Positions 27,701-34,767 of a stretch of 64,000 nucleotides of DNA are shown here, one piece after another. Below the pieces are notes generated by a model, which worked only from the letters and a program-made list of their open reading frames with translations, was not told the DNA's origin and did no database searches. This stretch comes from Psychromicrobium xiongbiense (GTDB lineage Bacteria > Actinomycetota > Actinomycetes > Actinomycetales > Micrococcaceae). The stretch covers positions 181,334-245,333 of the forward strand of contig NZ_JASSZH010000024.1 of NCBI RefSeq assembly GCF_030271165.1, given 5' to 3'. The position numbers and the translations under genes were made by a program. Position 1 is the first letter of the stretch, and every line of letters starts with the position of its first letter.

Positions 27701-29479
27701 GAGTACACGATCATCACTGTCAACGGCCTGAAGGTCGCCGTGATCGGCGTCGTCACGCAGGAGACCGGTGCTCTGGTCTCCCCCGGCGGCATCGCGAACC
27801 TCGACTTCGGGGATCCGGTGGCTGCAGTGAACCGCGTGGCAGAGAAGATCGCCGCGGGCAAGCTGGCTGACGTCATCGTGGCCGAATACCACGAGGGCGC
27901 CGGGGCCGGCACGAAGGATGGCGCCAGCCTGGATCAGGAGATCGCCGCGGGCGGAGCCTTCGCGGAGATCGCCACCAAGACCTCCGCAGCGGTCAACGTG
28001 ATCTTCACCGGCCACACGCACAAGGAGTACGTCTGGGACGGCCCGGTCCCCGGGAAGCCGGGAGCCACCCGACCCATCGTGCAGACCGGAAGCTATGGCG
28101 AGAACATCGGCCAGGTGCGGCTCTTCGTTGACGCGAACACCGGTGCCGTGACAAGCTACTCGGCCCGCAATGTGCCGCGAATCACAGCCGATGACGCCGC
28201 CCTGGTGGCGCAGTTCCCCGCGGTGTCACAGGTGAAGCAGATCACCGATGCCGCCCTGGCCTTCGCGAAGAAGGAGGGCGACAAGCCGCTGGGTACCATC
28301 ACGGCGGATATCACCACGGCCTACTCGACCGATCCGAAGACCGGCAAGGCTGCCCGCGATGACCGGGCCAGCGAGTCGGCTCTGGGCCACCTCGTAGCGG
28401 ACGCACTGAAGGCCACCCTGGCCGCACCGGAACGCGGTGGTGCCGAGATCGGCATCGTCAATCCCGGCGGGCTGCGAGCGGATCTGATGGTGAAGAACCC
28501 GGGGCTGGCCGATGGTGTGGTGACCGTGGCGAACGCCAATGCGGTGCTGCCCTTTGTCAACAATCTCTGGACCACCACGCTGACCGGCGCTCAGATCAAG
28601 ACGCTCCTGGAACAGCAGTGGCAGACCAACCCGGACGGCAGCATTCCGAGCCGCCCATACCTGGCACTGGGAGTCTCGAAGAACGTCTCCTTCACCTACG
28701 ATCCGGAGCGGCCGCTGGGTGATCACGTGACCTCGGTGGTGATCAACGGTGCGCCGCTGGACCCGGCCCGGGATTACCGGGTGGGCACGTTCAGCTTCCT
28801 GACCACCGGCGGAGACAACTTCCGGGTCTTCACGCAGGGTAAGAACGCCAAGGACTCCGGGCTGATCGACCGGGACGGCTGGTTTGAGTACCTGAGCAAG
28901 AACTCCCCCGTGGCGCCCGATGCTGCCCGGCGCGGTGTGGCCCTCACCGGAGCTCCGGCCACCGCGACGGCCGGCCAGCAGCTGACGGTGAAGCTCAGCA
29001 AGGCTGATCTGACCTCGCTGGGCACACCGGTCAGCAGCACGGTCACCGTCCGCTACGAGCCCAGCGGTGTGGGCGGCGGCAAGGGCTGGGCAGCTCCCAG
29101 CGCGGTGGTTCCGGCGGATCTGGGCAGCTTCACGGTGACCGGAGGCGCGGCAACGCTGAGCTTCACGGTCCCCGCGGAGGTCAACGGTGGCCGGCTCACC
29201 CTGACCACCGATGGCGGAACGTACGCCAGGCTGCCGATCACAGTTCTGGCGGCGGCAGCGGTGGATCCGGGGTCTGCGGGCGGTGTTCCTGCCGGTTCGT
29301 CAGGTTCCTCCGGTGGCTCAGGTTCCTCCGTGGGCTCGGCAGCTGATGCTCCTGCTGACGGCGATCTGGCCGCCACCGGTGCGGACCTGGCCCCGCTGGT
29401 GCTGGGCATCCTCGCCCTGCTGGGGGCTGGCATCGTGCTCACCACAGCGAGTCGACGCAAGGCCCCGACGGGTCGCTGA
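24788..29479 (+). CDS. Cell-wall-anchored ExeM/NucH nuclease fused to 5'-nucleotidase
   Basis: 1563 residues; ATG with GGAGA upstream. Order: signal peptide (cleavage near residue 31, SFA-AEH); lamin-tail domain (about 45-150, VINEAYLNGG, KFVELYNPTG); an OB-like region (about 235-340); an endonuclease/exonuclease/phosphatase domain (about 512-835) with ASFNVQNYF, LEEVEN, LLGDFNAYS and SDHDPVVVG; a metallophosphoesterase (about 850-1130) with NINDFHGRID, GDNVSAS, GNHEFDKG and FTGHTHKEY; a 5'-nucleotidase C-terminal domain (about 1165-1380); and an end with LAATG at about 1527, a hydrophobic helix and a basic tail. It probably degrades extracellular DNA to nucleotides and then nucleosides at the cell surface. 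LAATG suits a class E sortase. Confidence 0.93.
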   Translation: MSSTPWRFALGAALAASLVAAPLASTPSFAAEHPLTALPAAPAGSTPSLVINEAYLNGGSTGATFKNKFVELYNPTGSAISIDGWSLQYRSATGSAAPTGIAPLSGTVAAHGYYLIKGNANAANGTDLPTADADASGFSFAAGGGTLVLARKATAVSPLPTGSVIGNPDVADLLGYGSSNTFETAAAPTGSVSTSLNRTAGADTDNNAADFTAAAPTPQSSAGSLPPVDPPVDPSGVTAIKDIQGTGATSPLVGATVTTRGIVTASYPTGGFNGYYLQTPGTGGDIDFATHTASDAVFVYSKDTVGLVKRGDYVEVTGTVSEFGTAGATTTQLNVAAGKLTQLSDVVPAVKPAVSALPATDAQRETLEGMLFHPSGDYTVADNYSLNTYGELGLAAGTSVLVQPNALYPYGSAENQALTASNAARAIGLDDGASTNFLKDANTAAQPLPYLTATDPVRVGSAVTFSSDVIFDQRNGAYKFQPLSQLTPDTAASVQPARFSGTRTATPAPVGGTAKIASFNVQNYFIHTGDQDPNCVPYTDRDGKPITVQKNCNQRGAWDAANLLRQQNKIVAGINGLGTDIVSLEEVENSAKFADSATDRDKALRTLVDALNAAAGAGTWAFVPSPATRPAIADEDVIRTAFIYRPAAVHPVGDSVILDDAAFTGVARQPLAQVFGKNGAGEAAQFLAVVNHFKSKGSAPANDPSDIDLGQGKGNKARVAQAKALLTFTESLKTSRKTNQVVLLGDFNAYSAEDPITLLTGAGYTDLDPQTGKHSYMYQGRAGSLDHVLVSNSFKASVTGADIWNINSVESVARDYSRWNYNVTNFYAADPYAASDHDPVVVGLNLVDAPVMTKELNFLNINDFHGRIDTNTVKFAGTIEQLKAASPAGTALLSAGDNVSASLYASSVQNDQPTIDVLNALGLQASAVGNHEFDKGYTDLVNRISNQQHNAAWAYLGANVYFKGTQNPALPEYTIITVNGLKVAVIGVVTQETGALVSPGGIANLDFGDPVAAVNRVAEKIAAGKLADVIVAEYHEGAGAGTKDGASLDQEIAAGGAFAEIATKTSAAVNVIFTGHTHKEYVWDGPVPGKPGATRPIVQTGSYGENIGQVRLFVDANTGAVTSYSARNVPRITADDAALVAQFPAVSQVKQITDAALAFAKKEGDKPLGTITADITTAYSTDPKTGKAARDDRASESALGHLVADALKATLAAPERGGAEIGIVNPGGLRADLMVKNPGLADGVVTVANANAVLPFVNNLWTTTLTGAQIKTLLEQQWQTNPDGSIPSRPYLALGVSKNVSFTYDPERPLGDHVTSVVINGAPLDPARDYRVGTFSFLTTGGDNFRVFTQGKNAKDSGLIDRDGWFEYLSKNSPVAPDAARRGVALTGAPATATAGQQLTVKLSKADLTSLGTPVSSTVTVRYEPSGVGGGKGWAAPSAVVPADLGSFTVTGGAATLSFTVPAEVNGGRLTLTTDGGTYARLPITVLAAAAVDPGSAGGVPAGSSGSSGGSGSSVGSAADAPADGDLAATGADLAPLVLGILALLGAGIVLTTASRRKAPTGR

Positions 29480-29511
29480 TCGGCGCCGGATCGCTCAGGC
29501 CGTCCCGGAAT

Positions 29512-31428
29512 TCAGAACTGTCTGGACTCCAGGATGGCCTGGGCGATCCGGTCTGCATCCAGTAGCGTCTGGTATCCGCTGGGGTGTTCGGCCTGAGCCT
29601 GAGCAGCGATCGCGGTACCCCACTGGACCGACGAGAGCTGCAGACCCAGCACATAGAGCTGGCCCGCCCGGCCCTGAGCATCGACGGCGCGGTGCGGCGC
29701 ATCGGTGACGTCCAGTCCGCTGCCCGCCACTTCAGCACCATCGGCCAGGAGGTGCGTGGCGGGACGGACCAGTCCGTCATCGAGCAGTTGACGCAGGAGG
29801 GGCGATGCCGTCTGGGCCACCCGGTTGGCCGGGGACATCGCCTCGACCAGCCAGTCCGCCCGCACCGCGCCACCCTCCACCGCGCGCGACCACGCCTCAA
29901 AACCCCCGGCTGTTGCCTGGAATACCGGATCTGGCCCCACAAAACTCACGATGCCGGCCCGCACCAGGGCGGCCAGCTGGGCAATGCGCACGGCGGGCGG
30001 GCCGGAGGCCAGGCCTTCCACCAGCGGCTCGAACCAGCCGCGCAGCTCGGAGAGCCAGGATTCGGGGGCCAGTGCGCCGCGGAGTACGCAGTCCTTGAGC
30101 AGGGCACGGCCCTCATTGAGGACACCGATGGCGAGCTTCACCGGATCCGACTCTCCCGCCGCAGCGCCCCGGACGTCATCGTCCAGATCCGCCAGCACCG
30201 CCTGATCGAACTCTTCGCGACTGCCAAACTGCTGCCCGGCATAGGGCCGGGCCAGCCGTTCACTATCGAAGAGCTCAGGGTTGGTCCCTTGCGGGCGCTG
30301 TTCCCGGGGGCGCTGTTCCCGCCGAGCCCGCAGGTAGGCCTCCTGAGCGTCCGCTTCCAGCGCGGGCCAGAGGTCCCGCCGGAAGCTCAGATCGGCGCGC
30401 CCCTGCGCGTACGCCTCCGTGAGGACCGCCTTCAGACGTTCCGGGGAGGCTGTGCTGGGATAGTAGCCGGGCATCTCCGGTTTGGCCCGGTAGGGGCCGC
30501 CGCGGCGGGAAGCTGCCAGCACCCGGGGCTCCGACCCGCTGGGCACGTAGCGCAGCGGAGTTGCTCCGCTGCTTGTGGTGGCGCCCGTTGTGGTGCCGTC
30601 AGTTGTGGTGCCGCCCGCCGGAACGAATCGTCCGCCCCGGCCTTCGGTCCACTGGCTCAGTAGATCGAAGAAGTTCAGGCCCATCCCGCGGACCAGCACC
30701 GGTTCACCCGCAGGAATCTGCGCCCAGTCGATCTCAGCGGGGATCGCCGGCTGTTGATAATGCAGGCCGTAGTGCCGCGCCGCCTCGTGGAACGCTGCCT
30801 GCTCCACGCCAAGCGCTGCTGGCACATGGCCCAGCGCCAGGACGACGGCATCGGCAGGAAGTACCGTGCCGTCATCAAGCCGCACCGCGAACTCGCTGAC
30901 CGTCGTTTCACTGGCCATCGTTTCACTGGCCGTTTCGTTGACTGTCTCGTTGACTGAGATTGCCTCGGCAGGGTGCCAATGCACCTCCACTCCCGCGGGG
31001 ATCTTGGCCAAGAGGCGCACCACCACCCAGCGCAGGTAGCTTCCGTAGAGCGCCCGGGAGGGAAAGTCCGTGCTGGCCAGCTGCGGGTGGTGTTCCGCAC
31101 GCCAGGTGTCGAAGCTGTGCTCCACCAGAGGCTGTGCAGCTACCTCCTGCTCCGGAATGATCGTGGGGAAGGAGGAGGGCGTGTTCATCAGATAGAGCGG
31201 GGACTGACTCGTCCTCCACACCCGGCCTGGACCCGGCTCGAAGGGGTCGATCAGGTCGATCCTCAGCCAGGGGGCGGCATCGTCCGTTGCACCTCCCTGA
31301 GCCGGCCTGGCCGCAGCAGCCTGTGCCAGCAACCGCTCCATCACGGAGGTGCCGCGAGGTCCGGCACCGACAATGACGACGCGGCGGGGCGCGGTTTTCT
31401 GCGCTGTGTTCAGGGGGGCTCCGGGCAT
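29512..31428 (-). CDS. FAD/NAD(P)-binding protein
   Basis: 638 residues from ATG 31428; an in-frame GTG at 31473 would extend it into the divergent GNAT gene. The N-terminus has the dinucleotide-binding VVIVGAGPRGTSVMERLLA fold, followed by an FxTxxPSSFPTII-like segment, and VVLALGHVPAALG near residue 205 as the second nucleotide-contact strand. This is the FAD-NAD(P)-binding family (PF13454 type), long proteins that resemble lysine/ornithine N-monooxygenases; the substrate is unknown. A Thr/Val-rich low-complexity insert lies around residues 145-165 and another (TTTDGTTTGATTSSGAT) near residue 290. Confidence 0.8.
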   Translation of the reverse strand: MPGAPLNTAQKTAPRRVVIVGAGPRGTSVMERLLAQAAAARPAQGGATDDAAPWLRIDLIDPFEPGPGRVWRTSQSPLYLMNTPSSFPTIIPEQEVAAQPLVEHSFDTWRAEHHPQLASTDFPSRALYGSYLRWVVVRLLAKIPAGVEVHWHPAEAISVNETVNETASETMASETTVSEFAVRLDDGTVLPADAVVLALGHVPAALGVEQAAFHEAARHYGLHYQQPAIPAEIDWAQIPAGEPVLVRGMGLNFFDLLSQWTEGRGGRFVPAGGTTTDGTTTGATTSSGATPLRYVPSGSEPRVLAASRRGGPYRAKPEMPGYYPSTASPERLKAVLTEAYAQGRADLSFRRDLWPALEADAQEAYLRARREQRPREQRPQGTNPELFDSERLARPYAGQQFGSREEFDQAVLADLDDDVRGAAAGESDPVKLAIGVLNEGRALLKDCVLRGALAPESWLSELRGWFEPLVEGLASGPPAVRIAQLAALVRAGIVSFVGPDPVFQATAGGFEAWSRAVEGGAVRADWLVEAMSPANRVAQTASPLLRQLLDDGLVRPATHLLADGAEVAGSGLDVTDAPHRAVDAQGRAGQLYVLGLQLSSVQWGTAIAAQAQAEHPSGYQTLLDADRIAQAILESRQF

Positions 31429-31464
31429 GGATCGAGCATACAAGTGGCGGTCTAGGATGGGTGA

Positions 31465-31977
31465 ATGGCTCACGCCCCGGAACGATCCTCACGCCGGGCG
31501 CTGGTGCGTCCACTGCGCCCGTCCGATGCCGATGCGGTAGCTCATGTTCATGTCCAGGCGTGGCGCGAGACCTACGCTGGCCTGCTTTCCCCGGCTTTTC
31601 TGGCTGCGCTACGGGTGGAGGACCGGGCAGCCCTGTGGCGTCGCGTCGCGGAGAACCCTGACGTCACGTCCCGGCACTGGGTCGCAGAGGCCGATGGCGT
31701 CGTCGTGGGCTTTGCGGGAGTGCGCCCGATGCCGGCGGCGGAGGCGGTCCGCCCGGAGGAGCTCTGGGGGCTCTACCTGCTGCAGTCCTATCAGGGACTG
31801 GGTCTGGGCAGGGAACTGATCGAGGCCGCGATCGGCAAGCGTCCGGCATCGTTGTGGGTGGCTGCCGGAAATGATCACGCGATTGGCTTCTACCAGCACT
31901 GTGGCTTCACCGCAGATGGCACCGAGGAGTTCGTGGCGGACTGGGAGAACCTCAAAGAACTCCGGATGATCCGCTGA
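31465..31977 (+). CDS. GNAT-family N-acetyltransferase
   Basis: 170 residues; ATG with AGGA 8 nt upstream. The GNAT fold is shown by VRPLRPSDADAVAHVHVQAWRETYAGLL at the start, the central AEADGVVVGFAGVR strand, and the acetyl-CoA loop LYLLQSYQGLGLGRELIEAA (Gln/Gly-x-Gly) near residues 103-122, ending with HAIGFYQHCGFTADGTEE. It transfers an acetyl group from acetyl-CoA to an unknown amine. Divergent from the FAD/NAD(P) protein with almost no intergenic space. Confidence 0.88.
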   Translation: MAHAPERSSRRALVRPLRPSDADAVAHVHVQAWRETYAGLLSPAFLAALRVEDRAALWRRVAENPDVTSRHWVAEADGVVVGFAGVRPMPAAEAVRPEELWGLYLLQSYQGLGLGRELIEAAIGKRPASLWVAAGNDHAIGFYQHCGFTADGTEEFVADWENLKELRMIR

Positions 31978-32156
31978 GCTTGCTCCCCCAACCGCCGCCA
32001 CACCTGCGAACCACGCCGCTACGCGGGCAATCTCAAATGATTCTTCGATAGCTACTACGCGGGCATCTTTGATGAGTCAACGCGCAACTTTGCACTGGCC
32101 AGCGGGCTCCGATAGTCTTGTTCGGCTGGCCCTAGGCTTCTACTGGGGTCAGCGCT

Positions 32157-32245
32157 GGAGACGTGCCAGAGCGGCCGAATGGACTTCACTGCTAATGAAG
32201 GGTCGGGGTTAAACTCGACCGGGGGTTCAAATCCCCCCGTCTCCG
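32157..32245 (+). tRNA. tRNA-Ser (anticodon GCT)
   Basis: A 7-bp acceptor stem GGAGACG (32157-32163) pairs with CGTCTCC (32238-32244), followed by discriminator G. The anticodon loop reads CTGCTAA with GCT, decoding AGC/AGT. A long variable arm (GGGTCGGGGTTAAACTCGACC) and GGTTCAAATCC in the T arm confirm a class II serine tRNA. CCA is not encoded. A perfect palindrome begins 9 nt later. Confidence 0.97.
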
Positions 32246-32253
32246 CGTTTTTT

Positions 32254-32311
32254 GCGAACGTTAACGGAAAAAGCACCCGCAATTGCGGGTGCTTTTTCCG
32301 TTAACGTTCGC
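32254..32311. terminator. 58-bp perfect palindrome behind tRNA-Ser
   Basis: Arms 32254-32282 and 32283-32311 are exact reverse complements over 29 bp with no spacer. The core AAAAAGCACCCGC/GCGGGTGCTTTTT is a classical bidirectional Rho-independent terminator; the outer arms add GCGAACGTTAACGG. It ends tRNA-Ser transcription and insulates the arsR operon. Confidence 0.9.
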
Positions 32312-32329
32312 GTTTTAGGGAAGCACATT

Positions 32330-32365
32330 ATGTACCCTTGTGGTTACGTAACAAGATGGGTACAT
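32330..32365. promoter_or_regulatory. Candidate ArsR-type operator
   Basis: ATGTACCC (32330-32337) and GGGTACAT (32358-32365) are an exact inverted pair flanking an inner TTGT...ACAA pair, directly upstream of the arsR-type start at 32373. Probable autoregulatory site; inference from position and symmetry. Confidence 0.5.
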
Positions 32366-32372
32366 TATATCC

Positions 32373-32756
32373 ATGGATGTAGTGCTGCAGGCCCTGGCCG
32401 ACCCGAACAGGCGAACGATGCTGGCCATTCTGCGCGACCATCCGGCGACGGTGGGCGAGCTGGCTCATTCGCTGCCCATTGCCCGCCCCGGAGTCTCGCG
32501 GCATCTGCGGGTTCTCCGGGAGGCAGGGCTGGTCAACGTACGCCAGGAGGCGCAACGGCGAATTTACAGCCTGCGCCAGGAGGCGCTCATCGAAGTGGAT
32601 GAGTGGCTGGCGGACTATCGCGCGCTCTGGCAGAACCGCCTCGATGCGCTGCACACCGAGATCGCACGAGGGCAACGCCAAGAAAAAAGCCAAAAAAGCG
32701 AAGAAGAAAGAAGGCAGGGAGATGAAAACCATCGCAACGATGCGAGCGCTCGATGA
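32373..32756 (+). CDS. ArsR/SmtB-family transcriptional regulator
   Basis: 127 residues. Winged helix: ALADPNRRTMLAILRDHPATVGELAHSLPIARPGVSRHLRVLREAGLVNVRQEAQRRIYSLR (region, residues 6-66), the standard ArsR HTH. No metal-binding Cys cluster is seen, which fits the non-metal subgroup that pairs with SRPBCC proteins. The C-terminus is an unusual Lys/Gln/Glu-rich tail (QRQEKSQKSEEERRQGDEN) encoded over the start of the next gene. The two genes overlap by 35 nt. Confidence 0.92.
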   Translation: MDVVLQALADPNRRTMLAILRDHPATVGELAHSLPIARPGVSRHLRVLREAGLVNVRQEAQRRIYSLRQEALIEVDEWLADYRALWQNRLDALHTEIARGQRQEKSQKSEEERRQGDENHRNDASAR

Positions 32757-33252
32757 CGCCCGCGGCGCCATACGGGTCGAGGAGACCTACAACACCGGCA
32801 TCGAGGACCTCTGGAACGCCTGCACCTCACCGGAGCGCCTGGCGCGCTGGATCGCCGTGGTCTCCGGCGACTTGCAGGTCGGCGGAACGGCCCACGCCGT
32901 GTTCACCAGCACCTGGACCGGCCCGCTGAGGATCGAGATCTGTGACGCGCCACATCACCTGCTACTCACCGGCGAGCCCGGAACCGATGACGAGTCGCAG
33001 ATCGAAGCGTGGCTCACCGCGGAGGATGCGCGGACCCGACTGGTGGTGGAGGAGCGCGGGCTGCCGATCGGCGCGCTTCATTTCCACGGAGCCGGCTGGC
33101 AGGCACATCTGGAGGACCTTGGCCGTGCGCTGACGGAGGACGGCGCCGCACACGCGGACGGCTGGTCGGAACAGCGGGCTGCCTCGGCCTGGCGGGAACG
33201 CTGGACTGAGCTCACCCCGGAGTACCAAGCCATGACCATCGGCCGATCCTAG
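32722..33252 (+). CDS. SRPBCC (AHSA1-type) domain protein
   Basis: 176 residues from ATG 32722 with GGGAG upstream; longer frames run through arsR. The helix-grip fold shows IRVEETYNTGIEDLWNACTSPERLARWIAVVSGDLQVGGTAH (region, residues 16-57) and ends in an amphipathic helix with WQAHLEDLGRALTED. Such proteins bind hydrophobic ligands; many form an operon with an ArsR regulator, as here. The ligand is unknown. The segment upstream, encoding the ArsR tail, is AG-rich. Confidence 0.87.
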   Translation: MKTIATMRALDDARGAIRVEETYNTGIEDLWNACTSPERLARWIAVVSGDLQVGGTAHAVFTSTWTGPLRIEICDAPHHLLLTGEPGTDDESQIEAWLTAEDARTRLVVEERGLPIGALHFHGAGWQAHLEDLGRALTEDGAAHADGWSEQRAASAWRERWTELTPEYQAMTIGRS

Positions 33253-33277
33253 GACGAAACACGCAACGGGCAGCAGC

Positions 33278-33601
33278 TCAGTCCAGGTGAAAGAGCTCCT
33301 CCGCAGGAACCCATAACTGCCCGCGGCCGGCCGTCTCAAGGCGCTCCTGGCACGGGGCGGTGAGGGCCCACCAGCGCTGGACTTCCGGTTGCGCGGCCAT
33401 TACCTCGCGGTCCCGTTCAAAGTCGGTTCCGGTGTACTCGAAGTAGCTCACCAGCAGGCCGTCACGGTAGAAGATGGTGTAGTTGGTCATCTGTGCCCGC
33501 TCCATGGCGGCCCGCACCTCCGGCCAGACGGCGGCGTGCAACTCCCGGTATCTTCCCTCCATGCCCGGCCGCAGCCGGACAATATTGGCGCGGCGTTCCA
33601 T
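33278..33601 (-). CDS. rhaM: L-rhamnose mutarotase
   Basis: 107 residues, the normal size. It interconverts anomers of L-rhamnose (some homologues act on L-fucose). Hallmarks: VRLRPGMEGRYRELHAAVWPEVRAAM (region at the N-terminus, with the His/Pro-Glu motif), MTNYTIFYRDGLLVSYFEYTG and PEVQRWWALTAPCQE. It is the third gene of a minus-strand operon with the enolase-family enzyme and a GH29 fucosidase. A short run of ATCACTGA-type repeats (33614-33655) separates it from the enolase gene. Confidence 0.9.
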   Translation of the reverse strand: MERRANIVRLRPGMEGRYRELHAAVWPEVRAAMERAQMTNYTIFYRDGLLVSYFEYTGTDFERDREVMAAQPEVQRWWALTAPCQERLETAGRGQLWVPAEELFHLD

Positions 33602-33662
33602 TAACGGCTTCCCCTGAGACGATCACTGACACGATCACTGAGAAGGTCACTGACACGCTCCA

Positions 33663-34733
33663 TCAGAGCAGCACTTCACGGGTCTCCGGGCTGGGCAGTT
33701 CTCCGTAGCCCATCCCTGGAGCCGTCCGGGCATGGAGCAGCCCATCCGGACCGATCGGCGCCCCCAGCACGATGGGGTTCCCGCTGACCCTGCATTCGAA
33801 GTAGGTGTTGTTCGGCACGGCCATGCAGAGTTGCTCATTGGCCGCGCCGCCGCCGTGCACTTCCGCCCGGACCCGGAAGGCATCGGCCAGGTGCGATATT
33901 CTCAACGCGCCGGTCAGGCCACCCTTGAGGTGCGTTCCGGTGCGCACATAGCGCACGTCTCCTGCACAGAGATAGTCGGCCAGCGTGTGATGCACTCCGC
34001 CCGCGGTCTCTCCCACCAGCACCGGAACGCTGATCTGGCGCGCCAGGGCACCGTAGGCGCGAACGCTGGTCTCCAGCATAGGCTCCTCATACCAGAGGAA
34101 ATTGCTCTCACTCAGCGCCCGGCCCACCGTGACGGCATCGGCCAGATCAAAACCGGCCGAGCCGTCGTACATCAGCGGTACGTCGTCGCCCACGTGCGCA
34201 CGGAGTTCCCGGATCAGTTCACTGTCCGCCCGGGCTGATCCCCAGGCGTGGATTTTCAGTGCCGTGAACCCGTGGGCCAGGCTCTGGCTGGCGACGTCGA
34301 GGTATTCGTCGATGGTGGCGTAGGTGACCAGGCTGGCGTAGGCCGGGATGGTCTGCCGATACCCACCCAGCAGCGTGGCGACCGGCAGACCGGCACGCTT
34401 TCCCGCGAGATCCCACAGCGCCACATCGACCAGGCCCAGCGCGTAGGCCGGCAGCGACTCCCGCCGGTCCAGATCCCAGACCCGATGCCAGAGATACTCC
34501 CGCTGGTCCGCATCCTCGCCCAAGAGGTTCGGCTTGAAGACCCGCTCAATGAGATCCTGCACGATGACACCCCGGCGTGTCTCTGCCTCACCCACCAGCC
34601 CGTCTTCGGTCACCACCTGCAATCGGCCACCCAGCACCTCCGGCTCAGAGCCGGGCAGGCCCCTGCGCCATCTGAAGGCGGGGTTTTCCGCCGGGAGGAC
34701 CGCGCTCTGCAGGCGAATATCGACAATTTTCAT
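33663..34733 (-). CDS. Enolase-superfamily sugar-acid dehydratase (mandelate racemase type)
   Basis: 356 residues from ATG 34733 with AGGA 8 nt upstream. N-terminal capping domain (1-115), then a TIM barrel with GLVDVALWDLAGKRAGLPV, LKIHAWG (catalytic Lys-x-His near residue 168), MYDGSAGFD (Asp ligand), WYEEPM (Glu ligand near residue 217), VGETAGG (Glu ligand near residue 243), and VHGGGAANEQL with the catalytic His near residue 295. These enzymes dehydrate sugar acids such as L-fuconate or L-rhamnonate; the neighbours (fucosidase, mutarotase) fit a fuconate/rhamnonate role. The exact substrate is inference. Confidence 0.87.
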   Translation of the reverse strand: MKIVDIRLQSAVLPAENPAFRWRRGLPGSEPEVLGGRLQVVTEDGLVGEAETRRGVIVQDLIERVFKPNLLGEDADQREYLWHRVWDLDRRESLPAYALGLVDVALWDLAGKRAGLPVATLLGGYRQTIPAYASLVTYATIDEYLDVASQSLAHGFTALKIHAWGSARADSELIRELRAHVGDDVPLMYDGSAGFDLADAVTVGRALSESNFLWYEEPMLETSVRAYGALARQISVPVLVGETAGGVHHTLADYLCAGDVRYVRTGTHLKGGLTGALRISHLADAFRVRAEVHGGGAANEQLCMAVPNNTYFECRVSGNPIVLGAPIGPDGLLHARTAPGMGYGELPSPETREVLL

Positions 34734-34767
34734 CTGATGTTCCTCGTTACGCAGTGCCGTGGCCGGT

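Noticed and set aside
29584..30663. Plus-strand frame opposite the FAD/NAD(P) gene
   Set aside because: Shadow frame; the minus-strand gene has clear dinucleotide-binding motifs.
32157..32311. tRNA-Ser as attachment site of an integrated element
   Set aside because: No repeat of the tRNA 3' end and no integrase are visible in the window; the genes that follow look like ordinary chromosomal genes.
33614..33655. Short ATCACTGA-type repeats as a regulatory array
   Set aside because: Only about three imperfect copies in a 61-bp gap inside an operon; too little to support a claim.
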